A stretch of 64,000 bases of DNA, taken from NCBI GenBank assembly GCA_009760855.2, contig WPIO01000030.1:897001-961000 (forward strand), read 5' to 3'. Every line of letters begins with the position of its first letter. Position 1 is the stretch's first letter. The notes under the pieces were generated by a model, which made no database searches, was not told where the DNA came from, and worked only from the letters and a program-made list of their open reading frames with translations. A program made the translations under genes and the position numbers. Of this stretch, positions 23,990 through 34,162 are shown piece after piece. This stretch comes from Cristatella mucedo. Its lineage: Eukaryota; Bryozoa; Phylactolaemata; Cristatellidae.

Positions 23990-24265
23990 GCGGTACCATG
24001 GCAACTTATTCATATTTAGCAGGGCCACTTGACAACCACTATTTCCTGATAGTGGTAGATGCATTCTTGACGAGGCCCGAAGTGTTCCGCATGATGAAGG
24101 CACGTTCCGGCACCACAATTCCGACGCAGTAAACACTCTTTACTCGATTGGGTCTACCTAGGTTAATTGTGTCTGACAATGGACGGCAGTTCATCTCTCG
24201 CGATTTGCTAGTTTTCTAAAGGCTAACTGCATCAGCCTCTTTCCTTGGGTTCCTCATCACCAACA
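23990..24265 (+). pseudogene. Gypsy integrase core fragment
   Basis: The integrase core is recognisable from 'LIVVDAFLTRPEVFRM' and 'FTRLGLPRLIVSDNGRQFIS', containing the first two acidic residues of the DDE triad. An in-frame TAA lies between them near 24129. The region of the third acidic residue ('HHQQSNGLVPA') appears to lack the expected Glu. Confidence 0.75.
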
Positions 24266-25150
24266 GAGCAACGGGCTTGTTCCGGCAGCAGCCGGAAAGG
24301 AAGAAGGGGCAACGTGCGACGGTTTCCAGCGGCGAGCCTGTAGTGATCAGCAGCGAGGCAATAGCAGCCTGCGACAAGGCGCATTCGTTCCGAGCGAGCG
24401 AAGTCTCGGAGCCGAAGAAAAGCATCTAGAGCGTCGTAGTGACAGAGAGCATCTTGGCGGAAAAGAGTGCCAGAGAGACGGAAGTCTCGACTTCGGAGCG
24501 CACCCGTGAGAGCTTGTTGGTGGTGGATAGCACCAGCACAAGCTTCTCGGCAAAAATTACAGAGGAGCACCTCTTGATAGCGGTCAGCGGCGAATCGATT
24601 GAAGCCTGGGACGTGGCACAGGCTGCCCGTAAGAGCGACGACTCGGCGTAGAAGCACAGCAGCGCCAGCATCTTAGTGGCGGAGAGCTCCTTCACGAGCG
24701 TCTCGGCGCAGTTCGCAGAGCAGCACAACCGCAAGATCGACTCTGAGGAGTGGAACTGTGTGAATAACGAGGCACTAATAATGAGCCGGTGGTTTTTGCA
24801 GGGCGGGATCTGCTGGCGACTAGCGCATGAGATCGTCCGCCGGGGCTCGTGCGGAGATGCCCTGCGGGAACCGCTTGAAAGTGGAGGCAGTGGTCCACCT
24901 TTGAATATAGGTAGGTAGCATCTATGACCGGCTGTTCTCGATAGGCAGAGCTGATGTGTGCCTCCTACGAGTGACAGTCACGTAGCTTGCATCCCACTTA
25001 AACCAGCAGAAACTCTTCAATGCTTAAATTAATATCCTGACTGAGCCCGAACGACGTATCGCTGGACTTGGCACCGCCTGAGCAGGCAGTAGAGGAGAGG
25101 GCGGGAGCCAATGGCTACATGACTTTCCAGCATTGAGGGCTGCATCTTTC
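24266..25150. repeat. GC-rich imperfect internal repeats, no gene recognised
   Basis: Frames are open on both strands over about 24230-24740. The sequence looks internally repetitive: variants of 'GCGAAGTCTCGGAGC', 'GAGAGCTTGTTGG' and 'GGCGGAGAGCTCC' recur with irregular spacing, and translated plus-strand units read like Ser/Glu/Ala-rich repeats. No domain is recognisable. The multiple open frames follow from high GC and repetition. Confidence 0.35.
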
Positions 25151-25154
25151 CCAG

Positions 25155-25380
25155 TCAGGCCAGTCGACTACAAAATCTATTTTCTGTGGGAAATGGAGGT
25201 TGCATTAACCTGCAGCTTCTGCTGTTGTAATTAGCAAAGCGCCTTGAAACTAATGTATATGCCTCACCTGTGACAATAGCTAAGCCATTGACGCAGGGCA
25301 ACGTCAGAACGCTAATGCACGTTATGTTTCTTGTCATCTGCTGCGATTCGCCGAGCTCTCGTTTATGTACGCTTTGAGAG
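25155..25380 (-). mobile_element. Inverted LTR-like fragment (inner part)
   Basis: The reverse complement matches 21520-21700: 'GAGCTCGGCGAATCGCAGCA', 'GATGACAAGAAACATAACGT', 'CTATTGTCACAGGTGAGGCA' and 'TTTGCTAATTACAACAGCAG'. It is in opposite orientation to the left LTR-like block. A SINE and a LINE-A tail separate it from the outer part at 25695-25800. Confidence 0.65.
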
Positions 25381-25500
25381 TACTAAAGATTGTCGAGCTG
25401 ATTTGGTTCAGCGGTTTAGATGCTCGTACCGACCAAGGTCTGACTGAGGTCATGGGCTCGAGTTCCGAGGTATATTTAAAGCGCATGAATAGAGAATAAT
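25381..25500 (+). mobile_element. tRNA-derived SINE (type 2)
   Basis: A tRNA-like head has an A-box-like 'TTCAGCGGTTTAGATGCTCG' and a B-box-like 'GGGCTCGAGTTCC', followed by the body 'GCGCATGAATAGAGAATAAT' and an AAG/AAT-rich tail. It is homologous to the element at 61318-61540. It runs into a minus-strand LINE-A tail. Confidence 0.75.
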
Positions 25501-25680
25501 AATAAGAAGAAGAAGAAGAAGAATGCACTTGATAAAGCGCCCTCAGAGAACTCAATCTCTCTCTAGGCGCTTTACATTTGCTGCAAAGGGAAATGCAATT
25601 GAATCGTGAGTAATATCATGCTTGATAAACAAACAAAATGAATAACATGGTTAGGGGTGACATGCACCGCGTCAGCAGAG
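25501..25680 (-). mobile_element. LINE-A 3' tail fragment
   Basis: The minus-strand LINE-A 3' UTR has the 'GGGCGCTTTATCAAGTGC' block and the 'CAAAATGAATAACATGG' region seen on the plus strand at 25635-25651. It is joined tail to tail with the SINE at 25381. A short AT-rich remnant of a second tail follows to about 25715. Confidence 0.82.
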
Positions 25681-25694
25681 TTCTCTTAAGGCGC

Positions 25695-25800
25695 TATACA
25701 AATATATTATATTATAAGATAGACTCTCGTTTACGGCCCACGTTCGCCCGCTGCGTTTCCGTGAGATTCCCACTAGAACAACCGTGGCCATAGCCACTTT
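25695..25800 (-). mobile_element. Inverted LTR-like fragment (outer part)
   Basis: The reverse complement contains 'GTGGGAATCTCACGGAAACG', matching 'GTGGGAGTCTCACGGAGACA' at about 21454. Together with 25155-25380 it makes one inverted LTR-like copy split by a SINE/LINE-A insertion. Confidence 0.55.
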
Positions 25801-26004
25801 TATGTAACAAGCCTCCATGAAAATTCGGAGGCAGATACAACGAATGTTACAGCTGGATTCATCTCGGGCATCTCTTTGCCGCTGACTCACTACGACTTAA
25901 ACTGCCTACATCGACTCGTATCAACAAATAACACCGCCCTACCTACCTGCGGGACTGTGTACTGTGAGACCGGCGCTTTATCGGCCACTGTTGGAATGAG
26001 ATTA

Positions 26005-26160
26005 TGTTTGAGTCCGCCTGACTTGCCTAACAACCGCCCTCTTCTGGTTGAGAACCACGGACCCATTTTTTAATAGACACTCTAGAGCTAGCGCTGTGGC
26101 TGTTTGCGGCCAAGTTCCGCGTTCTACAGTCAACGACAGTTGTCCTAGGCTTCGTGCCCG
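26005..26160 (+). mobile_element. Direct repeat of the gypsy leader region
   Basis: This plus-strand block resembles 21750-21890 in the same orientation and order: 'CCGCCTGACTTGCCTAACAA', 'GACCCATTTTTTAATAGACA' and 'GCTGTGGCTGTTTGCGGCCA', against the equivalents at 21760-21850. It suggests remains of a second gypsy copy, or the other end of a rearranged one, to the right of the inverted LTR-like piece. Confidence 0.5.
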
Positions 26161-26500
26161 TCGGTCGGTCTGTTTAGACGCTACTTCTATTTGCTGTGTG
26201 CGAATCTGATTCCTCTGATGCTGACAGCACGCATGCACCCTAGCCAATAGCGAGACCTGAATTAGAGATACAAACGTACGTCGCCTCCTACCAAGCTACA
26301 GGCTCACTTACAGCACCTGCTGTGCCTTGCTAATGCACCCGTAGACAGAAGATAGCTTTTGATTGGCTGTTACGACAAGAGTGTCACTCGTAGTACTGGA
26401 GTTATTGTGCTGGAACTTACCTCTCGGCTGACGCTGCAGCCACACGTTTGAGAAAAAGCAAAGCCGCTTCAATCAATTGAGCACGATGCGAACCTAAGCG

Positions 26501-26722
26501 GCCCGCCTGCCCGCCTGCCCGCCTGCCCGCCTGCCCGCCTGCCCGCCTGCCCGCCTGCCCGCCTGCCCGCCTGCCCGCCTGCCCGCCTGCCCGCCTGTCC
26601 GCCTGTCCGCCTGTCTGTCTCGGTCCGTCTGTCTGTCTCGGTCTGTCTGTCTGTCTCGGTCAGTCTGTCTGTCTCGGTCAGTCTCAGTCAGTCTCGGTCA
26701 GTCTCGGTCTGTCTCGATCTGT
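26501..26722 (+). repeat. 8-bp minisatellite (GCCCGCCT)12 grading into CTGT-rich repeat
   Basis: Twelve perfect units of GCCCGCCT (26501-26596) are followed by GTCCGCCT units, then by GTCTGTCTCGGT-type units to 26722. The same CTGTCTCGGT motif restarts at 28046. The two arrays were therefore one array, interrupted by the 1.32 kb element between them. Confidence 0.95.
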
Positions 26723-28045
26723 TGTAACGCCGAAGGCTCGGCGGGGTAAGCTTGACCTGCCGCTTACCTAGCGGCGTAGCCTATCGCCTAATGCCGTTCG
26801 GTGCGCGCCTACGCGCAATAAGCTGGCCGCCACGAAACGAGCGTTTCTGGCGCTGACCTGCTTACCGTTACTAAAAGGGGTCGTGAGTCCGCGGCGTGAA
26901 TTGGAAGCAAGACACACAAATTGGGGATTTTACTGAACTTTATTCGCAAGCGCACAAAGTCGCTGCGCGTCTAGTTCAGCTTTATCTCCACACTCCTCGC
27001 ACGTTCAACACTCTTGCGGAGGGAATACTCCTCTACACTAAGCGCGACCCGGACCCTAAACCCTAACCGGTGAACTAGGAATCCGTTCCCACCTGTGCCG
27101 AGGGAATAACCCAAACACGCCAACTTAAACACTCGAGCGGAGGGAGTACTTCTCCACACTGAAGTGCGAACCGGAGTCTAAACCCTACCCGGTGAACTAG
27201 AACTCGGTTTCCACCAGTGCGACCGGAATACTCCACACACGCCAACTCAAGCACTCCTGCGGAGGAAATGCTTCTCCACACTGAAGCGCGACCCGGAGCC
27301 TAAACCCTACCCGGTGAACTAGAGCTCCACACACGCCGACTACGCCTAGCTCGCGCCGGCAAATCCCTATGCCGAGAGCACGTGCTAGCGCGCACACACA
27401 CGACACAAAAGAAACACAAAACACGAATGTACACACAAAATGCCAGCTCGGGCGCGATACGACCGTGTTCGGTGGGGTTCCACCGAATCCTCCTAGAGCT
27501 GTCTCGTCCTGTTCCGTCAATCGCTGGCGAACAGCCCGCCCTCCTCCCTCGCTTCCAGAGAAAACGAGTCCGACGGCGGAGCCGGACCAAAGAGAGAAGA
27601 CCACAGACAAAAAGACCCAGAGCGAGCGTCGCTCGACTCTTAAATACTTGGCTGAGACAATGGGGCAAGAGCTTAGTGGTATTGGGCCCGGACGCCTTGG
27701 CCCATTACGGAAAGGAATGACTACCGTTCCCAGGCCACTGGCAGGGCACCTCCGTCCAGCTTGAATGGCGAATGGGTTCCAGACGCTTCTTTCTTGGGAA
27801 GAGGGAAGGCGGGGGTTGACAGGCCAGCCAACATCTATCAGCAGCTTCCGCGAGTATCGGACCAATTCTAAAGGCCGAATCGCCGCTGCTCGTCTCCGAG
27901 CTTCCTGGCCTGCTCCTAAGCGCTTCCTCTCTAACCGCACTGACGCTCCTCTCTGGCTCACTGCTCCAGGACAAAGGGGCTCTAGCCCGCCGCCGAACAG
28001 CTCTTGTTCGCGCTAAAATTCAGCCAAAGCCAGCAGGGCGCTACA
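26723..28045 (-). mobile_element. Probable solo LTR, 1323 bp
   Basis: The element begins TGTAACGCC and ends GGGCGCTACA, so it has TG...CA termini within an imperfect inverted repeat (TGTAACGCC versus TGTAGCGCC). It is flanked by CTGT on both sides, although the host array is itself CTGT-rich. On the minus strand a TATA-like 'TATTTAAG' lies at 27639-27646 and an AATAAA at 26939-26944, about 215 bp from the 3' terminus, as expected for U3-R-U5 order. The long GC-rich frames inside (such as minus 27197-27961) show no retroelement protein motif. LTR identity is inference; no internal region is present. Confidence 0.65.
26985..27345 (-). repeat. Three tandem units of about 120 bp inside the solo LTR
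   Basis: Three diverged direct repeats share 'CTCCACACTGAAG.GCG', 'CGGAG.CTAAACCCTACCCG' and 'GGTGAACTAGA', with the starts of the units spaced about 115-125 bp apart. They lie between the TATA-like box and the AATAAA, hence within the presumed transcribed part. Confidence 0.8.
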
Positions 28046-28409
28046 CTGTCTCGGTCTGTCTCGATCTGTCTCGGTCTCTCTCGGTCTGTCTGTCTGCCTC
28101 GTTCTGTCTTGGTCTTCTGTCGGTCTGTTTGTGTCTGTCTCGGTCCGTCTCCATTCGTCACCGTCCGTCTCTGTCTGTCTTTCGTTCTGTCTGTCTGTCT
28201 GTCTGACTGTCTCTGTCTGTATCTGCCTGTCTGTCCATCTGTCTTTGTCTATCTCTGTCTGTCTCTGTCTGTTTCTGTCTGGCTGTCTGGCTGGCTGGCT
28301 GTCTGTCTGTCAGTCTGTCTGTCTCTGTCTGTCTGTCTCTGTCTATCTTTGTCTGTCTCTTTCTCTGTCTCTAGCAGTGTCTGTCTCTGTCTCTGCGTGT
28401 GTGTGTGTG

Positions 28410-28440
<31 letters not shown>

Positions 28441-28500
28441 GTCTGTCTTTGTCTCTGTCTGTCTCTGTCTACCTGTTGATGTCTCTGTCTCGCTCTCATT
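28046..28500 (+). repeat. CTGT-rich simple repeat array
   Basis: Imperfect CTGT/CTGTCT repeats with CTCGGT variants, a short (GT)n and a (CT)n tract near 28400-28435. They are the continuation of the array at 26600-26722. Long open frames rich in Ser, Val, Cys and Leu (28004-28595) are translations of this repeat. Confidence 0.95.
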
Positions 28501-28582
28501 CGCTTGATGACTCTAAGGCGTGTGCTGCTCCTCAAACGTTAACGGTAAAAGCTGATGAACGGCTTTCACGGAGCGGCCGTGT

Positions 28583-28862
28583 CCCTGGTTCTTAGTCAAT
28601 ATGTACGGTGCTCGCTCTTCACGATGCCGGTCGCGGGTTCGAGTATTGCAGTGAGCGATCTGTGCCTACTGCCACTAACCACATTTGCATGCTGACCCTG
28701 TGCATGCCACCCCTAACCATGTTATTCATGTTGTTTGTTTATCAAGCATGATATTACTCACCATTCAATTGCATTTCCCTTTGCAGCAGATGTAAAGCGC
28801 CTAGAAAGAGATTGAGTTCTCTGAGGGCGCTTTATCAAGTGCATTATTATTATTATAATTAT
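28583..28862 (+). mobile_element. SINE with tRNA-like head and LINE-A 3' tail
   Basis: A tRNA-like head ('GTACGGTGCTCGCTCTTCAC' and a B-box 'GCGGGTTCGAGTATTG') is followed without a gap by LINE-A 3' UTR, including 'CATGCTGACCCTGTGCATGC', 'TTGCAGCAGATGTAAAGCGC', 'GGGCGCTTTATCAAGTGC' and (ATT)n. There is no coding sequence between head and tail, so this is either a LINE-dependent SINE or a SINE head next to a short LINE-A tail. Confidence 0.7.
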
Positions 28863-29040
28863 TAGCGGCGATGGCAGACTAGGTAAGGCGATTGCTCTTC
28901 ACGACCTTAGCCACGAGGTCGTCTAATCAAACTTGCGGTAGGCGATCTTTTATTTCGGCTGCAAGCGGTGGCGATAGCCTTTAAGGATCTTCTGTCGAAC
29001 TGCAAAAAGAGGCAGTTAAATCAGCTACTATTTTTCTTTT
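28863..29040 (+). mobile_element. tRNA-derived SINE (type 1)
   Basis: The head 'TGGCAGACTAGGTAAGGCGA', the hairpin-like middle, then 'GCGGTGGCGATAGCC' and the terminal 'TTAAATCAGCTACTA' match four minus-strand copies in the 36-51 kb region. The B box is degraded here. It lies directly after the (ATT)n tail of the preceding element, suggesting insertion at the tail. Confidence 0.75.
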
Positions 29041-30489
29041 AGCCCAGGGATAGGGTGGAAGCTCTTCAAGCCCGCCCGTTCCCTTGGTAGGCCGTGACCA
29101 CAGGGCCAGCTGTCGACTCGAATAATTCCGTGGAGGCAAAGCCATTTTATTGCTGGCAGGAACTCGGGATATTTAGACTCGGCGGTATCTTTTTGCGCCG
29201 ACCTACCGTATTTCAGGCTTGAAACACCAGAGAAAACATCCCCAAAAATGCTGATGCGACACACGCTAGAGGGTCGTGGTTCGAGCTGAGTGCAGAAGAC
29301 CCATGCATCGGCTTGGTCTCTTCATACCCGCTACGATCGCTTTCAATTCAATAATCATGCACGATGCCCGGCTAGCTTACATTTAGATGACCCAAGCTAA
29401 CATCTGATAAAAGCGGACTTGGAGTGAGTGAGCCAGCTAACCAGCTGCCACCATCAGAGTAAACGTTGGCTAGCAGTCTGTCGGCTCCTCTCAGATGATA
29501 TCCTATCAAAATATTTCTGACTATTACCGTTTTACTAGTCTATGTATCGGAAAATAACTTTGGCTCTAATCATTGGTCGAAGCAAGTCGTCACTGCCAGT
29601 TGATTCGGCATCAAAAACCCTGACCGGCAATACGCCATTGAGTACAATAGGTATTTCGATTTTGACGTAAGCCATAGCAATTTAATATTGCACAAGCTGC
29701 CACTTTGACATGCCGTAGTACTTAGTGAAAGCAACTTGATATGCTTGAAGATATGTGAACTTAGAATGCAGGTAAATATCTGCAAGTGGTCACGAAGATT
29801 CACATCCAAGTCATAGGGAATTTTGTAGAGAAATTGTGGTGCACTTTAAAATACAGATTAAAAGTTCAACGGTGCGTCTTTTTTACCTGACATCTCTGTG
29901 GCATAATCCATTTTTCTGAGTGACTTGAACACGCTTGCCGAAGCCGATCTAATTCCTCCACATCTTGATGCGGCCGCAACATTTTCGCATACCAGAGATC
30001 GACGCACCAATAATCTCTTTGTGATAAACACCTTCCATACCCACCTATTTTAAAAAAGTTGCCACACCTTTCTAATTTTTTAGGCCTGTATCGGTAACTA
30101 AAAATCCTTCATTGATAAAACTGTTCCGAACGGTTGAAGCTACTGCTTCTGAATAGTCCTGGCTGCTTCGGTAAATGCACTGCAGTGCAGTGGTCACATT
30201 GAGAGCTCTTGGTTCCAAGGCAGCCCTGACTTTTTCCTCACTGCAAAAATATAAAGCACCTGTTTACTTCCGTATTTAACTTCTGTAGTTAAGCTGAGAA
30301 CCAGAGACTGGCATACGGAAGGGTTTTTTGCAGGAAAGTGTGAATTCGTCGTTTCAAGAAGCTCCCAGCCAGTCATTCCAAACAGCTAGACAGTCCACTC
30401 GCATTAAATCTTATTCAACGGCCGTGCACATTCGGTGACCAGTTTGCTTTCAAGCGTCATCTCGCAGCATAAGCCAAGAGGCGATAGGG
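29041..30489. other. No gene recognised
   Basis: Only short frames occur on either strand. Broken minus-strand frames at 29570-30376 look somewhat protein-like ('VKYGSKQVLYIFAVRKKSGL') but match no family I know. This could be an unidentified transposon relic. Confidence 0.35.
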
Positions 30490-30671
30490 CAGTTGCTCTC
30501 AACCTTCCTAATGCCGCGATATTTTAATACAGTTCCTCGTGCTGTGGCGACCCCCAACCAAAACATTATTGTGTGCAAAATGTTATGTGTGTTTTTCGAT
30601 GGTCTTAGGCAACCCCTGTGAAAAGGTTGTTCGACCCCAAAGGGGTCGCGACCCACGGGTTGAGACCTAAC
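30490..30671. mobile_element. SPIN-like hAT MITE
   Basis: The left terminus 'CAGTTGCTCTCAACCTTCCT' is followed by 'AATGCCGCGATATTTTAATA', 'GTGGCGACCCCCAACCAAAA', 'TTTTTCGATGGTCTTAGGCA' and 'GACCCCAAAGGGGTCGCGAC', with a degraded right terminus 'GGTTGAGACC'. This layout and the TIR type (CAGYGGTTCTCAACC) fit SPIN non-autonomous elements. No clear 8-bp target duplication is seen. Confidence 0.88.
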
Positions 30672-30800
30672 CAGTTCATGAACTTTGACATTGCGTATGT
30701 GACCATTAATCATTTGATCGTGCTTTCTGTGCCGCATATACAGAGTGCCTAAAAAAGATTAAGTTCTCTGTGGGCATTATAATGTTATTAAAACAAGATA
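30672..30800 (+). mobile_element. LINE-A 3' tail fragment
   Basis: Plus-strand 'ACCATTAATCATTTGATCGT', 'GAGTGCCTAAAAAAGATTAA' and 'GTTCTCTGTGGGCATTATAA' match the LINE-A 3' end. The poly-ATT tail is short. Confidence 0.7.
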
Positions 30801-31040
30801 AAAAAAAGTAAACTCCTCGTAATCGAGTAACGAAAGCTTTGAGAGCAAGAGCCAGTACGATACCACGCCTCAGTCGTCGCAGACGTGATAATGCAACGAA
30901 GGGCTGTCGAGTGCAGGAGTAGCGCTTGGATGTATGCGTGTGCACGCGAGTGCCCACCATGCTCGGCCGAAGTTGCTTTCTTGAAGTGATGACTGTAAGA
31001 CCTGACGACTTAAAACCAGAAGAATATTCTATGTGCACGA

Positions 31041-31271
31041 TCACCCTACCTTGCACGCATGGCGGGCCAGACTAACAGGCATGGAGGGGTAATAACTACA
31101 CTTCACTTCATTGCATCCTAGCATACCAGCTTTCGTCAATTGGGCTGTTCGCCGTACAGCATGTATACCCATACCAAGCTTTCTTGCTATTGTCCGTTGA
31201 GTTGTTCTAGCAACAAACATCTTTGCTACGTCTAACTCGTCCCTTGAAGTACACGCTTTGCGACTGGCCAA
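31041..31271 (-). pseudogene. Short frame with helix-turn-helix-like sequence
   Basis: This 76-codon minus-strand frame includes 'TTQRTIARKLGMGIHAVRRT', which has the spacing of a helix-turn-helix of the kind found at the N-terminus of Tc1/mariner-type or similar transposases. No catalytic domain follows, so the family is undecided and the frame may be chance. Confidence 0.25.
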
Positions 31272-31299
31272 GTCAGTGAATGGCTAGAGTGGCAGGCAG

Positions 31300-33990
31300 A
31301 TTGTTTTACGGACTCTAAGTGTGAGGAAAGCCACCGATGAATGAGTCTTTCGCCGCCAATTTCATATCCCCATTGAAGCAAACGAACTTTACTTTTCTAA
31401 ATGCATCCGGCAGCAAAATGCTGGGGGCTGCCGAATATCTTTGAGCAACTTGACCTGTCCCTATCCTAAATCGAGCTTAAACCGCCTGCAGCAACTCCCA
31501 ACCTCTACCTGCACAGCCGGAAAACGGAATAAAATGGTGGCCAGAAGCTGTATCAGAGGCTAGCTGCCTACTTTAGTTGAGATTCAAGAAAGTTTCCCTA
31601 TTCGTGGTGACATATTTTGCAGAAGACTCATCCTAACACCCAGGCTACGCCGATCGCGACCTTAATGAGAACCTGCTAATGCCAGCTCCGCTGGCTGAAT
31701 CAGGGTGATACGTCATGTCAGTTGGAGATTGCTGAGCAAGTGGCCTACGCGATCCCGGGCAGACGGAAGTGGCCAATGCGGAGAGATGATGTGTGCCTAG
31801 GGGGGACACCGGTAGACCTGGCGGCGACGGAATAGGACCGGCGTGAGATGAATGAAGGGTGATTAATAGAAGCAGCTAGAGGAGTGTTGCGCTTTCGACA
31901 ATTAGGTTTATTTTTACAGGTGGCGTCAAGACCAGCTTTACTTTATGTCCTTGAAACTAAGTGAATAAGTTGTGCCGCTGAAACGCTCCCTGGTCACCGA
32001 CCACAGCAAGCCGAACGCACAACTGGTGCCAGAGTTTGCATTCCCACACACGCACATAGATTTAGTTAGCTCTTTCGGTTAGATCACTAGACCGCTGCCC
32101 AGAGCCTGAGAGAGGTGACATAAGCACACCTTAAAAGGGTGAGTATAGTGATCAATTCTTACCATCGGCGACATGGCGCTTGGAACAGCCCGGGCATGCA
32201 GGCATCAAATTCTCAGCAGCGGGTGGGCAGAGCTGACGGCAAAATGGCGACAATCTCCCTCAGCCACGAGCGCGTCGTTAGGTGTGAGCGTCGATTGAAA
32301 AAAGTGCTGCGAAACTGTCGTCACCAATATACGGCTCATCTTTTTCAAAAGAATTATTGAAATTTGACAAAAAAATTCAAGTAGTCAGTGAACACTCCTT
32401 GCAAAACGTCTTCCCTTTGACCACACAACCAATGAGGGGGCCTTTCTGCTTCCGTCCGGTTTACCAGTCTCTGATCAGACAGTTCGTTTCTCCGGCGGTC
32501 GTATGGCTCTAATTCACTGCACTCGGTTTCTCATCCACGGTAAGCAAGCTAGATCATTGCTGTAGCATCAACCTGCTTCAGAGCTAGTCTAGCCTAGCTT
32601 ATGAGTTTTGCGAACGTCAAGGAGGAAATGATTCTCTTAAAGAGCGGGTTTTCGTCTTTAGAATAAAGCTCGGCTTTGCCGGGCAGATTAACGCGTCTCG
32701 CAGCCTCGAGGCTGCCAGGGTATTTGTGAGAGCTTTGCAAGAGTTCGGCGATGACATCGCAATATTGCGAAGTAGTAGCGCGGAGCTAGCGACATCTAGC
32801 AGCTGTGAACAGTTCCCTTTCCTACCTAGGCCGATCTTGCGTGGAATAATCGCAAGACAAGATGCCGATATTGTTCCGCCTAGCTTGGATACTCCTTGGT
32901 ATTCAATATCCGAGCTACGGTAGTTGAAAGTCGGTTACAATTGGTTTCTCTATTAGTTTGCCAGCTATCAGGGCAACGAGGGATATTTTGTATGTATAGC
33001 TGTGCCGACGCACAGTGGAAAAGTGATGCTGTAAAAATACGCTTAAGGCCTACTCAGATGCGATGCCGTACAAGCTGAACGCAAAGCGCATGAGATTGTT
33101 TGTTGCAACAAGCATTCTCCAAAGTTATGAACTGGTAAGCGTTCGCAAAACCAAAGTCGATCCAGGTTATGTTGCTGTATGCCATCGCGATCGCTTGCTA
33201 TACAAAAACAGGCTAGGTTTTCGTGGGTTAGCTACATCATTTAAGTTTTTGTGCTGGCGGCAGTGCGGACTTCTAAGCCGTCACAATTTTGTGGCTTCCC
33301 TTGATCATCTCCTCGAGGATCCATCCCACTTAGCACCAAGTGAAGGTGTAGAAATATTGCTTATTGGCTTCATTGAAAGTTTTGTCAGGTTGACTATTAT
33401 GACATCTGCTCTATTTTCGTAGAACTATTATTACATCTGCTTTTTTTTAACTTTCTATTTTCTTGTTGCAGGACTGAGACTGAGCAATGAATATCGTAGT
33501 TCAAGATGCAGACTAAGACAACTCAACTGGGACAACGTCTGGATCAACTAAACACGCCAAAAGCACTCACAACTATATCCAAAAGAATTCGTATTTCAAC
33601 CTGTATTAGATGCTGTTGCTTATACTGTCAGTGCTACGTACTTATCTGGATATATATGCTACCGAATATGCTATGTATGTGCTACACTGGGGTATCGAGC
33701 ACTGGGTGTATATGCTACTATAACTTCCAGATCTTGAACTCAATAAGCAAGCAACTGGAAGCAGCAGCTATGTCCGAGAGTTGTTCCAGCTTCTTTAGCA
33801 CTTACATGATAACCATTTGATACTGCTCGTTTAACATCGTGCTAAGCTAACCTTTCCTTGTTGTTGCCCCTTCTAGTAAGCAAGAGCTATTGATAAGCGC
33901 ATGCTCACTGGAGTGACTGCAGTGAAGAACTATGTGCTTTACCAAGGCATTGGTTATTAACAAAGATACCCTGTTTTTAGAATATGCCCT
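31300..33990. other. No gene recognised
   Basis: The longest frame is plus 33063-33422 (119 codons), with no recognisable domain. Nothing else stands out apart from general transposon-like decay. I cannot assign this 2.7 kb. Confidence 0.35.
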
Positions 33991-33998
33991 GACCAGCT

Positions 33999-34162
33999 CA
34001 GTTATTATAATGCGGCGACCCTTTAATGCAGGTCCTGATGTTGTAGCGACTACTAACCATAAAATTACTGTATGCAAAATGCGGAATTGCGTGTTTTCCG
34101 ATGATTTTAGGCAATCCCCGTGGAAGGGGTCGTTCGACCCCTAAAAGGGTTGAGAACCACTG
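33999..34162. mobile_element. SPIN-like hAT MITE with degraded 8-bp duplication
   Basis: The internal blocks 'AATGCGGCGACCCTTTAATG', 'CGTGTTTTCCGATGATTTTA' and 'AGGGGTCGTTCGACCCCTAA' and the right terminus 'GGTTGAGAACCACTG' match the family well. The flanks GACCAGCT (33991-33998) and GTCTAGCT (34163-34170) agree at six of eight positions, as expected for an old hAT 8-bp target site duplication. Confidence 0.9.

Larger units (their letters stand above)
21850..24300 (+). mobile_element. Ty3/gypsy retrotransposon internal region, decayed
   Basis: The plus-strand order is gag-like frame (21954-22220), aspartic protease, reverse transcriptase, RNase H and connector traces (about 23330-23700), then integrase core (about 24000-24260). 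This protease-RT-RNaseH-integrase order is diagnostic of Ty3/gypsy rather than Ty1/copia. Stops and indels are frequent throughout. Flanking LTR-like sequences are present, but the right-hand one is inverted, so the element has been rearranged. Confidence 0.8.

Noticed and set aside
27197-27961. Minus-strand open frame of 254 codons
   Set aside because: It lies inside the probable solo LTR and spans its tandem repeats. There is no protein motif, and overlapping long frames occur on both strands because of high GC.
26501-28500. CRISPR-like or satellite array
   Set aside because: The units are 4-12 bp simple repeats without unique spacers, and the context is eukaryotic.
28004-28595. Plus-strand frames rich in Cys, Leu, Ser and Val
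   Set aside because: They are direct translations of the CTGT/CTGTCT simple repeat in successive frames.
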